NCBI RefSeq assembly: GCF_000590885.1
Contig: NZ_JFHN01000018.1
Location: forward strand, 1-64,000
Origin: Erwinia mallotivora
GTDB lineage: Bacteria; Pseudomonadota; Gammaproteobacteria; Enterobacterales; Enterobacteriaceae
Reading direction: 5' to 3'
Length of the DNA stretch: 64,000 nt
This document shows positions 7,453 to 19,879 of this stretch, piece by piece (within the stretch, counting starts at the first letter, position 1; each line of letters starts with the position of its first letter). Under the pieces are notes generated by a model that made no database searches, was not told the origin of the DNA, and saw only the letters and a list, made by a program, of their open reading frames with translations. The position numbers were made by a program, and so were the translations under genes.

Positions 7453-8313
7453 ATGAGCCGCGCATTGCATGACCTGTTAAATTTGTTGGATCTCGAAAAG
7501 CTTGAGGAAGGTCTGTTTCGTGGCCAAAGTGAAGATATTGGACTGCGCCAGGTATTTGGAGGCCAGGTCGTTGGACAGGCTATCTGTGCTGCGAGACAGA
7601 CCATTCCATCCGAACGGATAGCCCATTCTTTCCACAGCTATTTTTTGCGTCCGGGCGACAGTCAGAAAGCGATTATTTATGAAGTTGAAACATTGCGTGA
7701 TGGTCACAGCTTCAGTGCCAGGCGAGTCAGTGCAATACAAAACGGTCAGCCGATTTTCTATATGACCATCTCATTTCAGGCACCGGAAACCGGCTTTGAA
7801 CATCAGAAAACCATGCCAAAAACGCCAGGCCCGGATCATCTTCCAGCCGAAAGTGATATTGCCAGGCAGCTCGCGCATTTAATTCCACCACAGGCACGGG
7901 AAAAATTTCTTGCGGAGAAACCGTTAGAAATCCGCCCGGTAAAATTCCATAACCCGTTGAAAGGCGAGGTCGATCAACCTTTACGCCATGTATGGTTGCG
8001 AGCGAACGGTACGCTTCCACCGGATCAACAGATTCACCAGTATTTACTGGGCTACGCATCTGATTTCAATTTTCTGCCGGTTGCACTGCAACCCCACGGC
8101 AAAGGCTTTCTTGAGCCAGGTATGCAGGTCGCCACTATCGACCATTCAATGTGGTTCCATCGCCCCTTTGATCTGAACCAGTGGCTGCTGTACAGCGTGG
8201 AGAGTACATCAGCCTCCGCGGCCAGGGGATTTGTTCGGGGAGAATTTTTTACTCAGGATGGGACTCTGGTCGCCTCAACGGTACAGGAAGGTGTAATACG
8301 TATGCGTCAGTGA
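7453..8313 (+). CDS. tesB: acyl-CoA thioesterase II
   Basis: A 286-residue double-hotdog thioesterase that hydrolyses medium- and long-chain acyl-CoA to free acid and CoA in the cytoplasm. Near-identical blocks to E. coli TesB include [45 protein letters not shown] and [16 protein letters not shown]. The C-terminal [10 protein letters not shown]-like end is also conserved. The start [12 protein letters not shown] at 7453 aligns with the E. coli N-terminus and has GAGGA about nine bases upstream; the frame is open to 7393 but that part is not conserved. A strong bidirectional terminator follows. Confidence 0.95.
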   Translation: MSRALHDLLNLLDLEKLEEGLFRGQSEDIGLRQVFGGQVVGQAICAARQTIPSERIAHSFHSYFLRPGDSQKAIIYEVETLRDGHSFSARRVSAIQNGQPIFYMTISFQAPETGFEHQKTMPKTPGPDHLPAESDIARQLAHLIPPQAREKFLAEKPLEIRPVKFHNPLKGEVDQPLRHVWLRANGTLPPDQQIHQYLLGYASDFNFLPVALQPHGKGFLEPGMQVATIDHSMWFHRPFDLNQWLLYSVESTSASAARGFVRGEFFTQDGTLVASTVQEGVIRMRQ

Positions 8314-8352
8314 ACCAGATGGCAGGCGGGAATATTTAGTGGAAAATAACAA

Positions 8353-8373
8353 AACGGCCCTCTCAGGGCCGTT
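8353..8373. terminator. bidirectional terminator between tesB and amtB
   Basis: AACGGCCCT-CTC-AGGGCCGTT is a perfect 9-base stem with a 3-base loop, flanked by TTTGTTATT on the plus strand and TTTTGTTATTTT on the minus strand. It sits between the converging ends of tesB and amtB. Confidence 0.9.
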
Positions 8374-8404
8374 TGTTATTATGAACAATGCTTAGAAAGT
8401 GAAC

Positions 8405-9694
8405 TTACTGGTTGTAAGCATTCTCACCGTGACTGTTCACATCAAGACCTTCGCGTTCCTGATCTTCCGGCACGCGCAACCCAACGATCATGTCAGCCAC
8501 TTTGAAAGCAATAAAGGCAACTACGCCAGTCCAGACAATAGTAACGCCCACGCTCAGCAGCTGGATCCATACCTGATGGCCCATCGTCACACCCTGAGCA
8601 TAACCCACACCGCCCAGAGAAGAAGATGCGAAAACACCCGTCAGGATACAGCCCACAATACCGCAAACACCGTGCACCCCGAAGACGTCACAAGGGTCAT
8701 CTACGCGCAGCCATTTTTTCAGGGTGGTGACGCCCCACAGACCAGCAAGACCACCAACGATACCGATAATCAACGCCCCGCCGACACCAACGTAACCACA
8801 GGCTGGCGTAATGGCAACCAGACCGGCAATCACCCCGGAGCAGACACCCAGCAATGAAGGCTTGCCACGTAATGCCCACTCGCCAAAGGTCCAGCTCAGC
8901 ATGGCACCGGCCGTAGCCATAACGGTATTCAGGAATGCCAGACCCGCAATTTCATTAGCCGCACTGGCTGAACCAGCATTAAAGCCAAACCAGCCCACAT
9001 ACAGAATGGCAGTACCGGTGAAAACCATAGGCAGGTTATGTGGTTTAAACGCTTCTTTACCGAAGCCAGCACGTTTACCCACCAGGTAAGCCCCCACCAG
9101 GCCGGCAACCGCTGCGTTAATATGCACCACGGTACCACCAGCGAAGTCCAGCGCGCCATCCTGTGCCAGTAAGCCACCTGACCAGACCATATGGGCGATA
9201 GGCAGATAGGAGAAGGTCAGCCAGATGGCAACAAAAATCAGCACCGCTGAAAAGCGAACACGTTCGGCGATGGAACCTACGATCAGGCCAACCGTGATGC
9301 AGGCAAAAGACGCCTGGAAAGAGACGTGAATATATTGATAAAACGTACCCACCAGCGCAGTGAGCTGAATGTTTTTCAACATCGCCATACTGAAGCCGCC
9401 GAAAAATGCGTTGCCTTCACTGAACGCCAGTGAATAGCCGTAAACCATCCACAACACGCAGACCATCGCAAAAGTAACAGAAACCTGGGTCATCATCGAA
9501 AGGACGTTTTTAGCGCGGATCAGACCGCCATAAAACAAAGCAATACCGGGCAGGGTCATAAACAGCACCAGCGCGGTGCAAATCATCATAAAGGCGTTGT
9601 CAGCTTTATCTGCCACTGGCGGGGTCGCGGCCATCGCAAGCGACGGTAACAGGGCCAGGCTGGCAAGGCCAAATACAGCAAGTTTTTTATTCAT
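8405..9694 (-). CDS. amtB: ammonium transporter AmtB
   Basis: A 429-residue Amt/Rh channel with a cleaved signal peptide (ends SLAMA-ATPP) and eleven predicted membrane helices. The pore twin histidines are in VVHINAAVAG and DVFGVHGVCG, and the substrate-gate phenylalanines are in the usual context. It conducts ammonia/ammonium into the cell under nitrogen limitation. The C-terminal VPEDQEREGLDVNSHGENAY is the GlnK-docking tail. The start MNKKLAVF at 9694 is preferred over the in-frame ATG at 9712. glnK is 30 bases upstream on the same transcript, and GlnK closes the channel when ammonium returns. Confidence 0.96.
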   Translation of the reverse strand: MNKKLAVFGLASLALLPSLAMAATPPVADKADNAFMMICTALVLFMTLPGIALFYGGLIRAKNVLSMMTQVSVTFAMVCVLWMVYGYSLAFSEGNAFFGGFSMAMLKNIQLTALVGTFYQYIHVSFQASFACITVGLIVGSIAERVRFSAVLIFVAIWLTFSYLPIAHMVWSGGLLAQDGALDFAGGTVVHINAAVAGLVGAYLVGKRAGFGKEAFKPHNLPMVFTGTAILYVGWFGFNAGSASAANEIAGLAFLNTVMATAGAMLSWTFGEWALRGKPSLLGVCSGVIAGLVAITPACGYVGVGGALIIGIVGGLAGLWGVTTLKKWLRVDDPCDVFGVHGVCGIVGCILTGVFASSSLGGVGYAQGVTMGHQVWIQLLSVGVTIVWTGVVAFIAFKVADMIVGLRVPEDQEREGLDVNSHGENAYNQ

Positions 9695-9724
9695 TTTATC
9701 CCATCCCATCACAATTCTTCGCTT

Positions 9725-10063
9725 CTACAGCGCAGCTTCGTCAGTTTCGCCAGTGCGAATACGGATCACTCGCTGTAGCTCTGCAACAAAAATTTTGCCA
9801 TCACCGATTTTACCGGTGTAGGCAGCCTTGCTGATTACATCAATCACTTCATCAAGCTGATCTTCTGCAATGGCAATGTCTATTTTTACTTTTGGCAGGA
9901 AGTTCACGCTGTACTCAGCACCGCGGTAAAGTTCTGCATGCCCTTTCTGGCGACCAAAACCTTTTACTTCGGTAACGGTCAGCCCCTGAATGCCGATAGA
10001 AGAGAGCGCCTCGCGCACATCCTCTAATTTAAATGGTTTGATTACCACGGTAACCAGCTTCAT
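9725..10063 (-). CDS. glnK: PII nitrogen regulatory protein GlnK
   Basis: A 112-residue PII protein. The T-loop YRGAEYSVNFLPK carries the uridylylation-site tyrosine (residue 51 in E. coli), and the B- and C-loop motifs (TGKIGDGKIF, VIRIRTGE) for ATP/2-oxoglutarate binding are present. It senses nitrogen and energy state, blocks AmtB when deuridylylated, and modulates NtrB. The start at 10063 (MKLVTVVIKPF) has GGAGGGG upstream; the frame is open to 10105 but that part is not conserved. It is transcribed with amtB from a sigma-54 promoter just upstream. Confidence 0.97.
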   Translation of the reverse strand: MKLVTVVIKPFKLEDVREALSSIGIQGLTVTEVKGFGRQKGHAELYRGAEYSVNFLPKVKIDIAIAEDQLDEVIDVISKAAYTGKIGDGKIFVAELQRVIRIRTGETDEAAL

Positions 10064-10116
10064 ACGATCCCCTCCAGGTATTGAAATAGTTGTTTCACCC
10101 GACACGGAATCAGTTA

Positions 10117-10132
10117 AGCAAAGGCTGTGCCA
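10117..10132 (-). promoter_or_regulatory. sigma-54 promoter of glnK-amtB
   Basis: On the minus strand TGGCACAGCCTTTGCT fits the sigma-54 consensus TGGCAC-N5-TTGCW exactly, including the GG and GC at -24/-12. It lies 54 bases upstream of the glnK start, and two NtrC-like sites lie 110-200 bases further upstream. Confidence 0.88.
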
Positions 10133-10241
10133 TAAATTAAAAAGTGGAATTTTTCAGATGATTAGTCAGACAGGCCCTGAATCAGCCTGTTGCGACAAAA
10201 AAGCTGAGAGTGAGGTGAAAGCAGGCACCGGGCCACATCAG

Positions 10242-10258
10242 TGCACCTTAACAGTGCA
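10242..10258 (-). promoter_or_regulatory. NtrC-like enhancer site 1 for glnK
   Basis: TGCACC-TTAAC-AGTGCA is a dyad differing by one base from TGCACC-N5-GGTGCA, the NtrC palindrome. Its distance (about 110 bases upstream of the sigma-54 promoter) suits an enhancer. Confidence 0.75.
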
Positions 10259-10302
10259 TTGTGACTCAATGGTGTGCAAAACTACTTTTCAACGCGCCTC
10301 TC

Positions 10303-10319
10303 TGCATGATGTTGGTGCA
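10303..10319 (-). promoter_or_regulatory. NtrC-like enhancer site 2 for glnK
   Basis: TGCATG-ATGTT-GGTGCA resembles the NtrC dyad with one perfect half-site. Together with the site at 10242-10258 it could allow cooperative NtrC oligomer assembly. It ends 11 bases before the stop codon of the preceding gene mdlB. Confidence 0.65.
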
Positions 10320-10330
10320 GCGAAGCGGCA

Positions 10331-12097
10331 TTATTGTGCTGTTGCACTCGCTTCTAACTCTTCCCCCACCAGTTGAAGCTGATACATTTGCCAGTAGCGG
10401 CCTTGCTCTGCCAGCAGCTGTCGGTGATGGCCCTGCTCAACCACGCGGCCACGATGCAGTACATAAATGGTATCCGCCTCAATAATGGTAGAGAGGCGGT
10501 GGGCAATAACTATCAGCGTGGTTTGCTGGCGCACCAGCCGCAACGCTTTCTGAATCGCCTGCTCGGTACCGGAATCAATATTAGCCGTCGCTTCGTCCAG
10601 AATAAGAATCTGCGGAGAGTCAACCAGCACCCGAGCCATTGCCAGCAGCTGCTTCTGCCCTGTTGACAAGGTATTCCCCTGCTCACCCAGTCGGGTATGG
10701 ATCCCTTGATCCAGACTTCTGGCCAGTTCTGCCAGTTGGACGGTTTCCAGCGCCTGCCATACCGCATCTTCGCTGATATCCCGTCCCAGCGTCACATTGG
10801 CAAAAAATGTATCGGCCAGCACCACGGGATCCTGCTGAACCAGCACCACCCCCTGTCTTAAAACAGGGTGAGACAGCGTATTCAGCGGCCTGCCATCAAG
10901 GCTAATCTCTCCCTTTATCACCGGGTAGTAGCCCATAATCAGATTGGCCAGCGTACTTTTTCCACTGCCGGTGTGCCCGACAAGTGCCACGAAATGGCGG
11001 GATGGAACGGTGAGATTAATATCACTCAGCACCTGCCGATCTTCACGATAGGCGAAGGCCAGATGACTGATATCAACACGGCCCGAGCACAACGGCCGAT
11101 TGTCGCTGCCATAGGGTTGCCGTGGCGCATCCATCAACTCAAAAATTCGCTCCCCCGCCACCACGGCCTGTTGCAGCATTGACTGCTGCGTGGTCAGCTC
11201 GATTAGCGGTTCATTCAGCCTGCCCAGATAGTTAATAAAGGCATACAGCACGCCGACTTCGATACTTCCCTGTCCGGAAAAACCGAATAACATCATCAGG
11301 CCGCAAAGGATCAATGCGGAAAACAGACTGAGCAGAGGACGTAACAGGAAACCATCCAGCCGCAATGTTTCCATTCTGGCCAGATAATGCGAACGACTGG
11401 CCTCCCCCATCCGCTCGCCAAACCGTGCCTGCTGACGAAATTGCTGGATGACACTCATTCCGTTGATCACTTCATTAAAGCCGTTATTAATGTCGGCCAG
11501 ATAACTGCGCACCCGCCGCACGATGGGTGTACTGAGACGTTGATAAATCAGCATGACGATAATGACCGCCGGGAAGATAGCTACAGCGACCAGCGCCATC
11601 TTCCAGTTGAGGCTGAACATGGCTACCAGCATCGCGCCAATCAGCGCTGCGCTGCGCAACACGGTTGCCACGACCGTCACATAGAGATCGCGTACCACTT
11701 CCGTGTCATTGGTGACACGCGAGATGATTTGCCCCACCGGCTGTGTATCGAAGGCGCTTAGCGGCTGGCGTAACGCAGCATCCATAACATCAGTTCGTAA
11801 GCGCTGAACGACGCCTACCGCAGCCCGGTTAAACAGCAGGGACTGGCAGTAATGCAGCAAACCGGCCAGCATCTGCAACAAAATATAACTGACCGCCAGC
11901 CCGCTGACTAAGCCCAGCGGCATACGATGTTTCGCCACCAGATGGTCGATAAAATAGCTGACCAGCACCGGACCCAGAACTTCAGCAGCTGCCGAAATCC
12001 ACAGCAACAACACCGCCAGACCAAGAGATTTTTTCCAGGGCTTTCCATAGCTCAACAATCTTTTCAGCGTCGGCCAGAATTGAGTCAGATTAGCCAT
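10331..12097 (-). CDS. mdlB: ABC exporter subunit MdlB
   Basis: A 588-residue fused membrane-ATPase half transporter (ABC type I exporter). It has six N-terminal membrane helices, then a nucleotide-binding domain with Walker [11 protein letters not shown]-loop VQQDPVVL, signature LSTGQKQ and Walker B ILILDEAT. It pairs with MdlA to make a heterodimeric multidrug-like exporter whose substrate is not settled. The signature has ST where most exporters have SG, so the two ATP sites of the heterodimer are probably unequal. The start [11 protein letters not shown] at 12097 overlaps the mdlA stop by eight bases, indicating coupled translation. Confidence 0.95.
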   Translation of the reverse strand: MANLTQFWPTLKRLLSYGKPWKKSLGLAVLLLWISAAAEVLGPVLVSYFIDHLVAKHRMPLGLVSGLAVSYILLQMLAGLLHYCQSLLFNRAAVGVVQRLRTDVMDAALRQPLSAFDTQPVGQIISRVTNDTEVVRDLYVTVVATVLRSAALIGAMLVAMFSLNWKMALVAVAIFPAVIIVMLIYQRLSTPIVRRVRSYLADINNGFNEVINGMSVIQQFRQQARFGERMGEASRSHYLARMETLRLDGFLLRPLLSLFSALILCGLMMLFGFSGQGSIEVGVLYAFINYLGRLNEPLIELTTQQSMLQQAVVAGERIFELMDAPRQPYGSDNRPLCSGRVDISHLAFAYREDRQVLSDINLTVPSRHFVALVGHTGSGKSTLANLIMGYYPVIKGEISLDGRPLNTLSHPVLRQGVVLVQQDPVVLADTFFANVTLGRDISEDAVWQALETVQLAELARSLDQGIHTRLGEQGNTLSTGQKQLLAMARVLVDSPQILILDEATANIDSGTEQAIQKALRLVRQQTTLIVIAHRLSTIIEADTIYVLHRGRVVEQGHHRQLLAEQGRYWQMYQLQLVGEELEASATAQ

Positions 12098-13859
12098 GAG
12101 GAACACCTTTCTCGGTTTCATCCTCGTCCAGTGCGGCCTCAAGCTGCTGATAGCGATACATGTCCTGATACCAGCCGGGGTGTTCTGTCAGCTCAGCGTG
12201 CTGGCCGCGTTGCACCACCATGCCGTTCTGCATCACCAGGATTTCGCTGGCTTCCTGTAACGCGGACAGGCGATGAGCGCTGATTATTACCGTTCTCCCC
12301 GCTCCCCACTTACGCAAATTCTGCAAAATGAGATGTTCTGTCCGACCATCCACTGCCGACAGCGCATCATCCAGCAACAAAATTTCGGCATCCAGCAGCA
12401 GCGCTCTGGCAATCGAAATACGCTGCTTCTGACCTCCTGACAGCATCACACCGCGCTCGCCCACTTCAGTTGCATAACCCTGCGGCATGCGCAAAATATC
12501 TTCGTGCACGTTTGCCATTCTGGCAGCCTGTTCTATTTCATGCTGACTGGCCGTTGGCCGCCCGAGCGCAATGTTATTCGCCACCGTATCGGAAAACAGA
12601 AAAGGTGTCTGACTGACAACGGCCAGACGGCTGCGCCAGCTGTCCAGATTGATCTCGGGCAGTGGAATACCGTGATAACAAATCTCACCGTTTTCAATAT
12701 CAAAATGTCGCTGGATCAGACGGAGCAGGGTCGTTTTTCCTGAACCGGTCGGCCCGCACACCCCCAGCATTTCACCCGGTTTGAGACTGATATTCACCTG
12801 CCTTAGTGAAGAATGCTGAGTGCCGGGATAACAGAACTCGCCAACACCAATCTGCAACGGCCCTCGCTCTGCGGGTAGCACTTTACTGCCATCTGTCACC
12901 GCAGGCGTTTCAGCCAGCAAAGACTGGATCCTGACCCAGGCTGCACTACCCCGCTCAACAATATTAAACATCCACGCCAGAGCCAGCATCGGCCAGATCA
13001 TCAGCCCCAGATACATGACAAAGCTGGTTAACTGACCAAGCGACATTTGCCCATGCCAGACCAGCCAGCTTCCCCCACCAACGGCCAGCAAATTAGACAT
13101 TCCAATCGCGACGTAGATGGTGGGATCAAAACGCGCGTCAACGCGCGCCACCCGAAGATTTTTTTCTCCGGTATCACGAGCGATATCTGCAAACTGGCCG
13201 GACTGATGGTCTTCCAGTCCAAATGCTTTGATCATGCGGATACTGGTCAGACTCTCCTGAGTTTGATCATTAAGGGATGAGAATGCTGCCTGCGCCAGTT
13301 TAAAGCGGTGATGCAACTGTTGCCCGTAACCTTTGATTATCAGAGCCATCAGCGGCATTGGCAGCAGTGCCAGAAGGGTAAGTTGCCAGCTGATTTGCGT
13401 ACTCATTACCACCAGAACAGCCAGCCCCATCACCAGCGAGTCCACCAGCGTCAGCACCCCTTCCCCGGCGGCAAACACCACGCGATCCACGTCATTGGTG
13501 GCACGGGCAATCAAATCTCCGGTTCGATGACGCAGATAAAACTCCGGATGATGGCGACTTAGCTGGCGATAAAAATCCTGGCGGAGTTCAACCGCCAGTT
13601 GGTAAGACGCACCGAACAATAATACCCGCCAGACGTAGCGCAGCAGATAAATAACCACGGCGGTTGCCAACATCACGCCTGCCCACATCATTAACCGGGA
13701 TCCACTCATCTGCTGATGCGTGACACCGTCAACAATAGTCCCGACCACTTTGGGCGGCAGGAGCTGAAGCAGCGCAATGATAATCAACAGAAACACCGCG
13801 CCAAGGTAGCGCCGCCATTCCCGAATAAAAAACCAGCTTAACTGGCTAAACAGTCGCAC
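12090..13859 (-). CDS. mdlA: ABC exporter subunit MdlA
   Basis: A 589-residue ABC half-exporter matching E. coli MdlA from [11 protein letters not shown] onward. It has six membrane helices and an ATPase domain with Walker [11 protein letters not shown]-loop [10 protein letters not shown], canonical signature LSGGQKQR, Walker [13 protein letters not shown] and H-loop ISAHRLSA. Walker B ends in Asp (LLLDD) where catalytic sites normally have Glu, matching an asymmetric heterodimer with MdlB. The gene lies 46 bases downstream of decR on the same strand, so it may be partly co-transcribed with that regulator. Confidence 0.95.
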   Translation of the reverse strand: MRLFSQLSWFFIREWRRYLGAVFLLIIIALLQLLPPKVVGTIVDGVTHQQMSGSRLMMWAGVMLATAVVIYLLRYVWRVLLFGASYQLAVELRQDFYRQLSRHHPEFYLRHRTGDLIARATNDVDRVVFAAGEGVLTLVDSLVMGLAVLVVMSTQISWQLTLLALLPMPLMALIIKGYGQQLHHRFKLAQAAFSSLNDQTQESLTSIRMIKAFGLEDHQSGQFADIARDTGEKNLRVARVDARFDPTIYVAIGMSNLLAVGGGSWLVWHGQMSLGQLTSFVMYLGLMIWPMLALAWMFNIVERGSAAWVRIQSLLAETPAVTDGSKVLPAERGPLQIGVGEFCYPGTQHSSLRQVNISLKPGEMLGVCGPTGSGKTTLLRLIQRHFDIENGEICYHGIPLPEINLDSWRSRLAVVSQTPFLFSDTVANNIALGRPTASQHEIEQAARMANVHEDILRMPQGYATEVGERGVMLSGGQKQRISIARALLLDAEILLLDDALSAVDGRTEHLILQNLRKWGAGRTVIISAHRLSALQEASEILVMQNGMVVQRGQHAELTEHPGWYQDMYRYQQLEAALDEDETEKGVPHG

Positions 13860-13905
13860 AGTAAACGTCCTGGTTAAAATTGAGCGAAATTTTCATAAAC
13901 AACCA

Positions 13906-14364
13906 TCAGTTGAGCGGCAATGCCGTGGTGTATTTGATCTCTTCCATCGCGAAGCTCGACGTTACATCCAGTAAACCCGGAACCCCGTTAACCAGACGTT
14001 TATAAAAGGCATCATAGGATTTCATATCCGCCACCTGAATACGCAACAGGTAGTCATATTCTCCGGCCATACGGTAACAGCCCATGACTTCGGGCATTTC
14101 CTTAACAACCATGACGAACTGCTGATACCAGCTGCTGCTGTGTTGCTGCGTTTTAATCAGCATAAAAGCCGTCAGCGGCAGGGAGAGTTTCTCCGCATCT
14201 AACAGTGCCACACGGCCGCGAATATAGCCTTCATCTTCCAGCCTTTTCAAGCGTTTCCAACATGGGGTGGTCGTAAGATGTACCGCATCTGCCAGCGCCT
14301 GCAATGATAATGTGCAGTCATTCTGCAATAGTGCCAGTAACTTCAGGTCAGTTTTATCTGTCAT
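13906..14364 (-). CDS. decR: Lrp/AsnC-family cysteine-responsive regulator DecR
   Basis: A 152-residue feast/famine regulator. The N-terminal helix-turn-helix ([22 protein letters not shown] type) is followed by a RAM effector-binding domain ([16 protein letters not shown]). E. coli DecR (YbaO) activates cysteine detoxification, and the Pantoea ananatis counterpart (CcdR) activates the neighbouring cysteine desulfhydrase gene. The adjacent divergent gene here is exactly such an enzyme. I start at 14364 because AGAGGA directly precedes it. The 111-base divergent region to ccdA is where it should bind. Confidence 0.93.
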   Translation of the reverse strand: MTDKTDLKLLALLQNDCTLSLQALADAVHLTTTPCWKRLKRLEDEGYIRGRVALLDAEKLSLPLTAFMLIKTQQHSSSWYQQFVMVVKEMPEVMGCYRMAGEYDYLLRIQVADMKSYDAFYKRLVNGVPGLLDVTSSFAMEEIKYTTALPLN

Positions 14365-14475
14365 TCCTCTCCCCACGAGAATAACTTTCTCCAGAAAGAC
14401 GATTATAAAGTAAAAAGAGAAAACTTTTTTCCTGTGTATAGCTTACTCTCTAACAAATTTTACCAGGACATAAAA

Positions 14476-15516
14476 ATGAAAAATCAGTGGGTTTCCCGTG
14501 CAATACAAGAGATTAATGCCGACATTCAACGTTCAGCGGATACTCACCTGATTCGCCTGCCATTACCTGGCTATCCCGGTATCTGGCTCTACCTGAAAGA
14601 TGAAAGTACCCATCCCAGTGGCAGTCTGAAGCACCGTCTGGCACGTTCACTGTTTCTCTATGGTCTGTGCAATGGCTGGATCAAAGAAGGCACACCCATT
14701 ATTGAGGCGTCCTCGGGGAGCACTGCGGTCTCAGAAGCCTATTTCGCCCGGCTGCTGGGTTTGCCATTTATTGCCGTGATGCCAGCCACTACCGCCAGAC
14801 GAAAAATAGAGCAAATTACCTTCTACGGAGGCCGCTGCCACTTTGTCAGCGACCCCTGCCAGATGTATGCCGAATCAGAGCGGATGGCGCGTGATCTTAA
14901 CGGCCATTTTATGGATCAGTTCACCTATGCTGAGCGTGCAACCGACTGGCGTGGTAATAACAATATCGCCGACAGCATTTTTCAACAGATGAAAAACGAA
15001 CCGTTCCCCATTCCAGAAACCATTGTCATGAGTGCCGGAACGGGTGGAACCTCGGCAACTATTGGCCGTTATCTGCGTTACCAGGGCCACTCCACCAGAC
15101 TGATGGTGGTGGATCCTGAAAATTCAGTATTCCTGGATTACTGGCATCAGCGTGACCGGTCACTACGTAACACCACTGGCAGTAAGATTGAAGGAATTGG
15201 CCGCCCACGGGTTGAGCCTTCTTTTATCGTCGATGTGGTCGACGAGATGATGCGAGTGCCCGACGGGGCGAGCATCGCTACTATGCTCTGGCTGGAAAAG
15301 CAGTTGGGACGCAAAGTGGGGGCTTCCACAGGCACAAACGTGTGGGGAGCGCTCCAGGTGGCAAAAAGTATGCTGGCAGCCGGACGCAAAGGCTCAATTG
15401 TTACTTTGTTATGTGACAGTGGAGAGCGCTATCTTGACACTTATTACCATCCGGACTGGGTTGCAGAGCACATTGGTGATATCAGCCAATGGCAGCAGCC
15501 AGATACGCTGGCATGA
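14476..15516 (+). CDS. ccdA: PLP-dependent cysteine desulfhydrase, CcdA-like
   Basis: A 346-residue fold type II PLP enzyme of the cysteine synthase superfamily. The PLP lysine is Lys52 in HPSGSLKHR, the substrate loop is [10 protein letters not shown], and the phosphate-binding loop is [13 protein letters not shown]. Length and context match the enzyme reported from Pantoea ananatis (ccdA next to ccdR), which degrades L-cysteine to pyruvate, ammonia and sulfide. The gene diverges from the Lrp-type regulator decR. I use ATG 14476 rather than 14434 because AGGA lies just upstream and homology begins there. A cysteine synthase role is possible from family membership but less likely from context. 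Confidence 0.8.
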   Translation: MKNQWVSRAIQEINADIQRSADTHLIRLPLPGYPGIWLYLKDESTHPSGSLKHRLARSLFLYGLCNGWIKEGTPIIEASSGSTAVSEAYFARLLGLPFIAVMPATTARRKIEQITFYGGRCHFVSDPCQMYAESERMARDLNGHFMDQFTYAERATDWRGNNNIADSIFQQMKNEPFPIPETIVMSAGTGGTSATIGRYLRYQGHSTRLMVVDPENSVFLDYWHQRDRSLRNTTGSKIEGIGRPRVEPSFIVDVVDEMMRVPDGASIATMLWLEKQLGRKVGASTGTNVWGALQVAKSMLAAGRKGSIVTLLCDSGERYLDTYYHPDWVAEHIGDISQWQQPDTLA

Positions 15517-15582
15517 GCAGAACTACCCTTCATTGCTTTCAGCAAGTAGTATACCGCGCAGAAAATTAAGAAGGTGAAGAAC

Positions 15583-16278
15583 ATGAAACGTGCAGTAATG
15601 GTTTTCAGTGGCGGTCAGGATTCAACAACCTGCCTGATTCAGGCAGTACAGCAATATGAAGAAGTACACTGTGTCACTTTTGATTATGGTCAGCGGCACC
15701 GTGCAGAAATTGAAATTGCACAACAGCTCAGCCAAAAACTGGGAGCAAGAGCGCATAAGGTACTGGATGTTACCCTGCTAAACGAACTGGCTATCAGTAG
15801 CCTGACCAGAGACAGCATCCCGGTTCCGGCCTGGAATCCCGACGCCAGCGGCCTGCCCAGTACTTTTGTACCGGGCAGAAATATTCTTTTTCTGACTCTG
15901 GCATCCATCTATGCATACCAGGTCGAGGCTGAATCGGTTATTACCGGGGTATGCGAAACAGACTTCTCAGGCTATCCCGACTGCCGGGATGAATTTGTTA
16001 AAGCGCTCAACCAGGCAGTAACCCTGGGGATGGCTCGCCAGCTACGCTTTGAAACGCCGCTTATGTGGCTGAACAAAGCAGAAACCTGGGCGCTGGCCGA
16101 CTACTGGCAGCAGCTCCCGCTGGTACGCGATGAAACCCTGACCTGTTATAACGGCATCAAAGGTAGCGGTTGCGGCAAGTGCGCGGCCTGCAATTTACGT
16201 GCTAATGGCCTGCGTGAATATCAAAACAACACCGCCGCCATTATGCAGAGCATGCAAAGTAAGTCAGGCCTTGATTGA
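15583..16278 (+). CDS. queC: 7-cyano-7-deazaguanine synthase QueC
   Basis: A 231-residue PP-loop ATPase converting 7-carboxy-7-deazaguanine to preQ0 with ATP and ammonia, in the queuosine tRNA modification pathway. The ATP loop SGGQDSTTC is at residues 9-17, and the zinc-binding cysteines are in [16 protein letters not shown] near the C-terminus. The [15 protein letters not shown] block is also conserved. The start MKRAVMVF at 15583 aligns with E. coli QueC and has AAGGTGAAG upstream; the in-frame ATG at 15574 is not needed. It ends 15 bases inside the convergent fadM. Confidence 0.96.
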   Translation: MKRAVMVFSGGQDSTTCLIQAVQQYEEVHCVTFDYGQRHRAEIEIAQQLSQKLGARAHKVLDVTLLNELAISSLTRDSIPVPAWNPDASGLPSTFVPGRNILFLTLASIYAYQVEAESVITGVCETDFSGYPDCRDEFVKALNQAVTLGMARQLRFETPLMWLNKAETWALADYWQQLPLVRDETLTCYNGIKGSGCGKCAACNLRANGLREYQNNTAAIMQSMQSKSGLD

Positions 16279-16674
16279 GAACATCTCTTCCATTCTGCGT
16301 TTAAGCTCTCCTTCCACAGGCTGAGCTTTTTGTGTCAGCAAATCGATACAAACAAAGGTGAGTCGCGCATCTGCCACCGCTTCACCACCGGAAGCCAGCG
16401 TGACTGTCTGAGCTATTACGCCACTTTTACCACTCAGTTCCAGTAGCTCACTGTTTATATTCAGCTCGTCGCCCAACACGGCCGGGCGACGATAGTTAAT
16501 ATTGATGTTGACCAGCACAAACGCCAGCCGGTTTTCCGTCATCCAGTTAAAAACGTCCAGCTGCTCAAGCCAGGCCCAGCGGGCTTCCTCAAGAAACTCC
16601 AGATAACGAGCATTGTTGACGTGCTGATAAACATCAAGATGGTAGCCGCGAACCTTTATCGTGGTCTGATGCAT
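16264..16674 (-). CDS. fadM: long-chain acyl-CoA thioesterase FadM
   Basis: A 136-residue single-hotdog thioesterase (YbaW). The signature [20 protein letters not shown] contains the catalytic-region Asp and His-Asn typical of the 4HBT family. In E. coli it cleaves long-chain and unusual acyl-CoA produced during beta-oxidation and is controlled by FadR. I start at 16674 ([10 protein letters not shown]) because AGGAGC lies just upstream and the sequence aligns with E. coli from there; the longer frame begins at 16701. Its end overlaps that of queC tail-to-tail. Confidence 0.93.
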   Translation of the reverse strand: MHQTTIKVRGYHLDVYQHVNNARYLEFLEEARWAWLEQLDVFNWMTENRLAFVLVNININYRRPAVLGDELNINSELLELSGKSGVIAQTVTLASGGEAVADARLTFVCIDLLTQKAQPVEGELKRRMEEMFSIKA

Positions 16675-16779
16675 GAATCTGCTCCTGTAAACTGAGATCA
16701 CCCAAACTGGTATGACCTCATACAGGCTAGCAGAGTGGTGATGCTCAGGAGCCGCCCGGCAACAGACTCACGAGAGCGA

Positions 16780-19189
<2,410 letters not shown>

Positions 19190-19296
19190 GGTGTGACAAC
19201 ACTCCGCTGTAGTGTGAATGTAAACCTTGAGCTTCGTCCCACATTCCCAGGAACGCTCCACGCCGCTGCGTATCAGGCTCGTTTGTCATTAAACAT

Positions 19297-19326
19297 AAAA
19301 AAGGCACATCAGAATTCTGACGTGCC
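19297..19326 (-). terminator. terminator of hupB
   Basis: GGCAC...GTGCC encloses TCAGAATTCTGA, giving an almost uninterrupted 12-base stem. On the minus strand it is followed by TTTTTT. It lies about 64 bases after the hupB stop. Confidence 0.88.
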
Positions 19327-19389
19327 CTTATGGTACAGGAGAACACCTTAACAGTCCTCACTACAACCCGAGAAATTACTCAGAATGCC

Positions 19390-19662
19390 TTAATTAACGG
19401 CATCTTTCAGTGCTTTGCCCGCACGAAAACCGGGCACTTTGCCAGCAGGGATAGTAATTTCTTTACCTGTTTGTGGATTGCGACCGGTACGCTCTGAACG
19501 CTCACGAACAGAGAAAGTGCCAAAACCGACCAGTGCGACTTCATCGCCCGCTTTCAGAGAATCAGAAACCGAGTCCATGAAAGCATCAAGCACACGTCCA
19601 GCAGCTGCTTTAGAAATATCAGCACTGGCGGCGATTTTGTCGATCAATTGTGACTTATTCAC
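19390..19662 (-). CDS. hupB: DNA-binding protein HU-beta
   Basis: A 90-residue nucleoid protein matching HU-beta throughout, with the beta-arm signature [24 protein letters not shown], including the Pro that intercalates DNA. It forms homodimers or heterodimers with HU-alpha to bend and compact DNA. It starts with GTG at 19662, as in E. coli hupB, with AGGGG upstream. It sits between lon and ppiD in the conserved order. A strong terminator follows. Confidence 0.97.
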   Translation of the reverse strand: MNKSQLIDKIAASADISKAAAGRVLDAFMDSVSDSLKAGDEVALVGFGTFSVRERSERTGRNPQTGKEITIPAGKVPGFRAGKALKDAVN

Positions 19663-19812
19663 TCAATCATCCCCTCTTAAATTATCCACCTCGCAATCGG
19701 GTTTACCCCATCACGGATGCGCATCAGTTATATAAGTTTTGTCTGTTGAGCCATAGCAAATATCGCGAGCTCTGGCCTTCACTGGCTAAACAGCACTCTA
19801 AATTAGCGGCAC

Positions 19813-19848
19813 AAAAAAAAGCTGGCAAGCCCGAATTTACCTGCCAGC
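19813..19848 (-). terminator. terminator of lon
   Basis: GCTGGCA and TGCCAGC form a 7-base stem around a 14-base loop, followed on the minus strand by eight T residues. It lies about 30 bases after the lon stop. Confidence 0.88.
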
Positions 19849-19879
19849 GGTGGTTTTAAGGTGTTTTTGTCTTAAATCA

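Noticed and set aside
8399-8857. A 152-codon plus-strand frame at the amtB 3' end
   Set aside because: Antisense to amtB and begins inside the convergent region after the terminator; no support.
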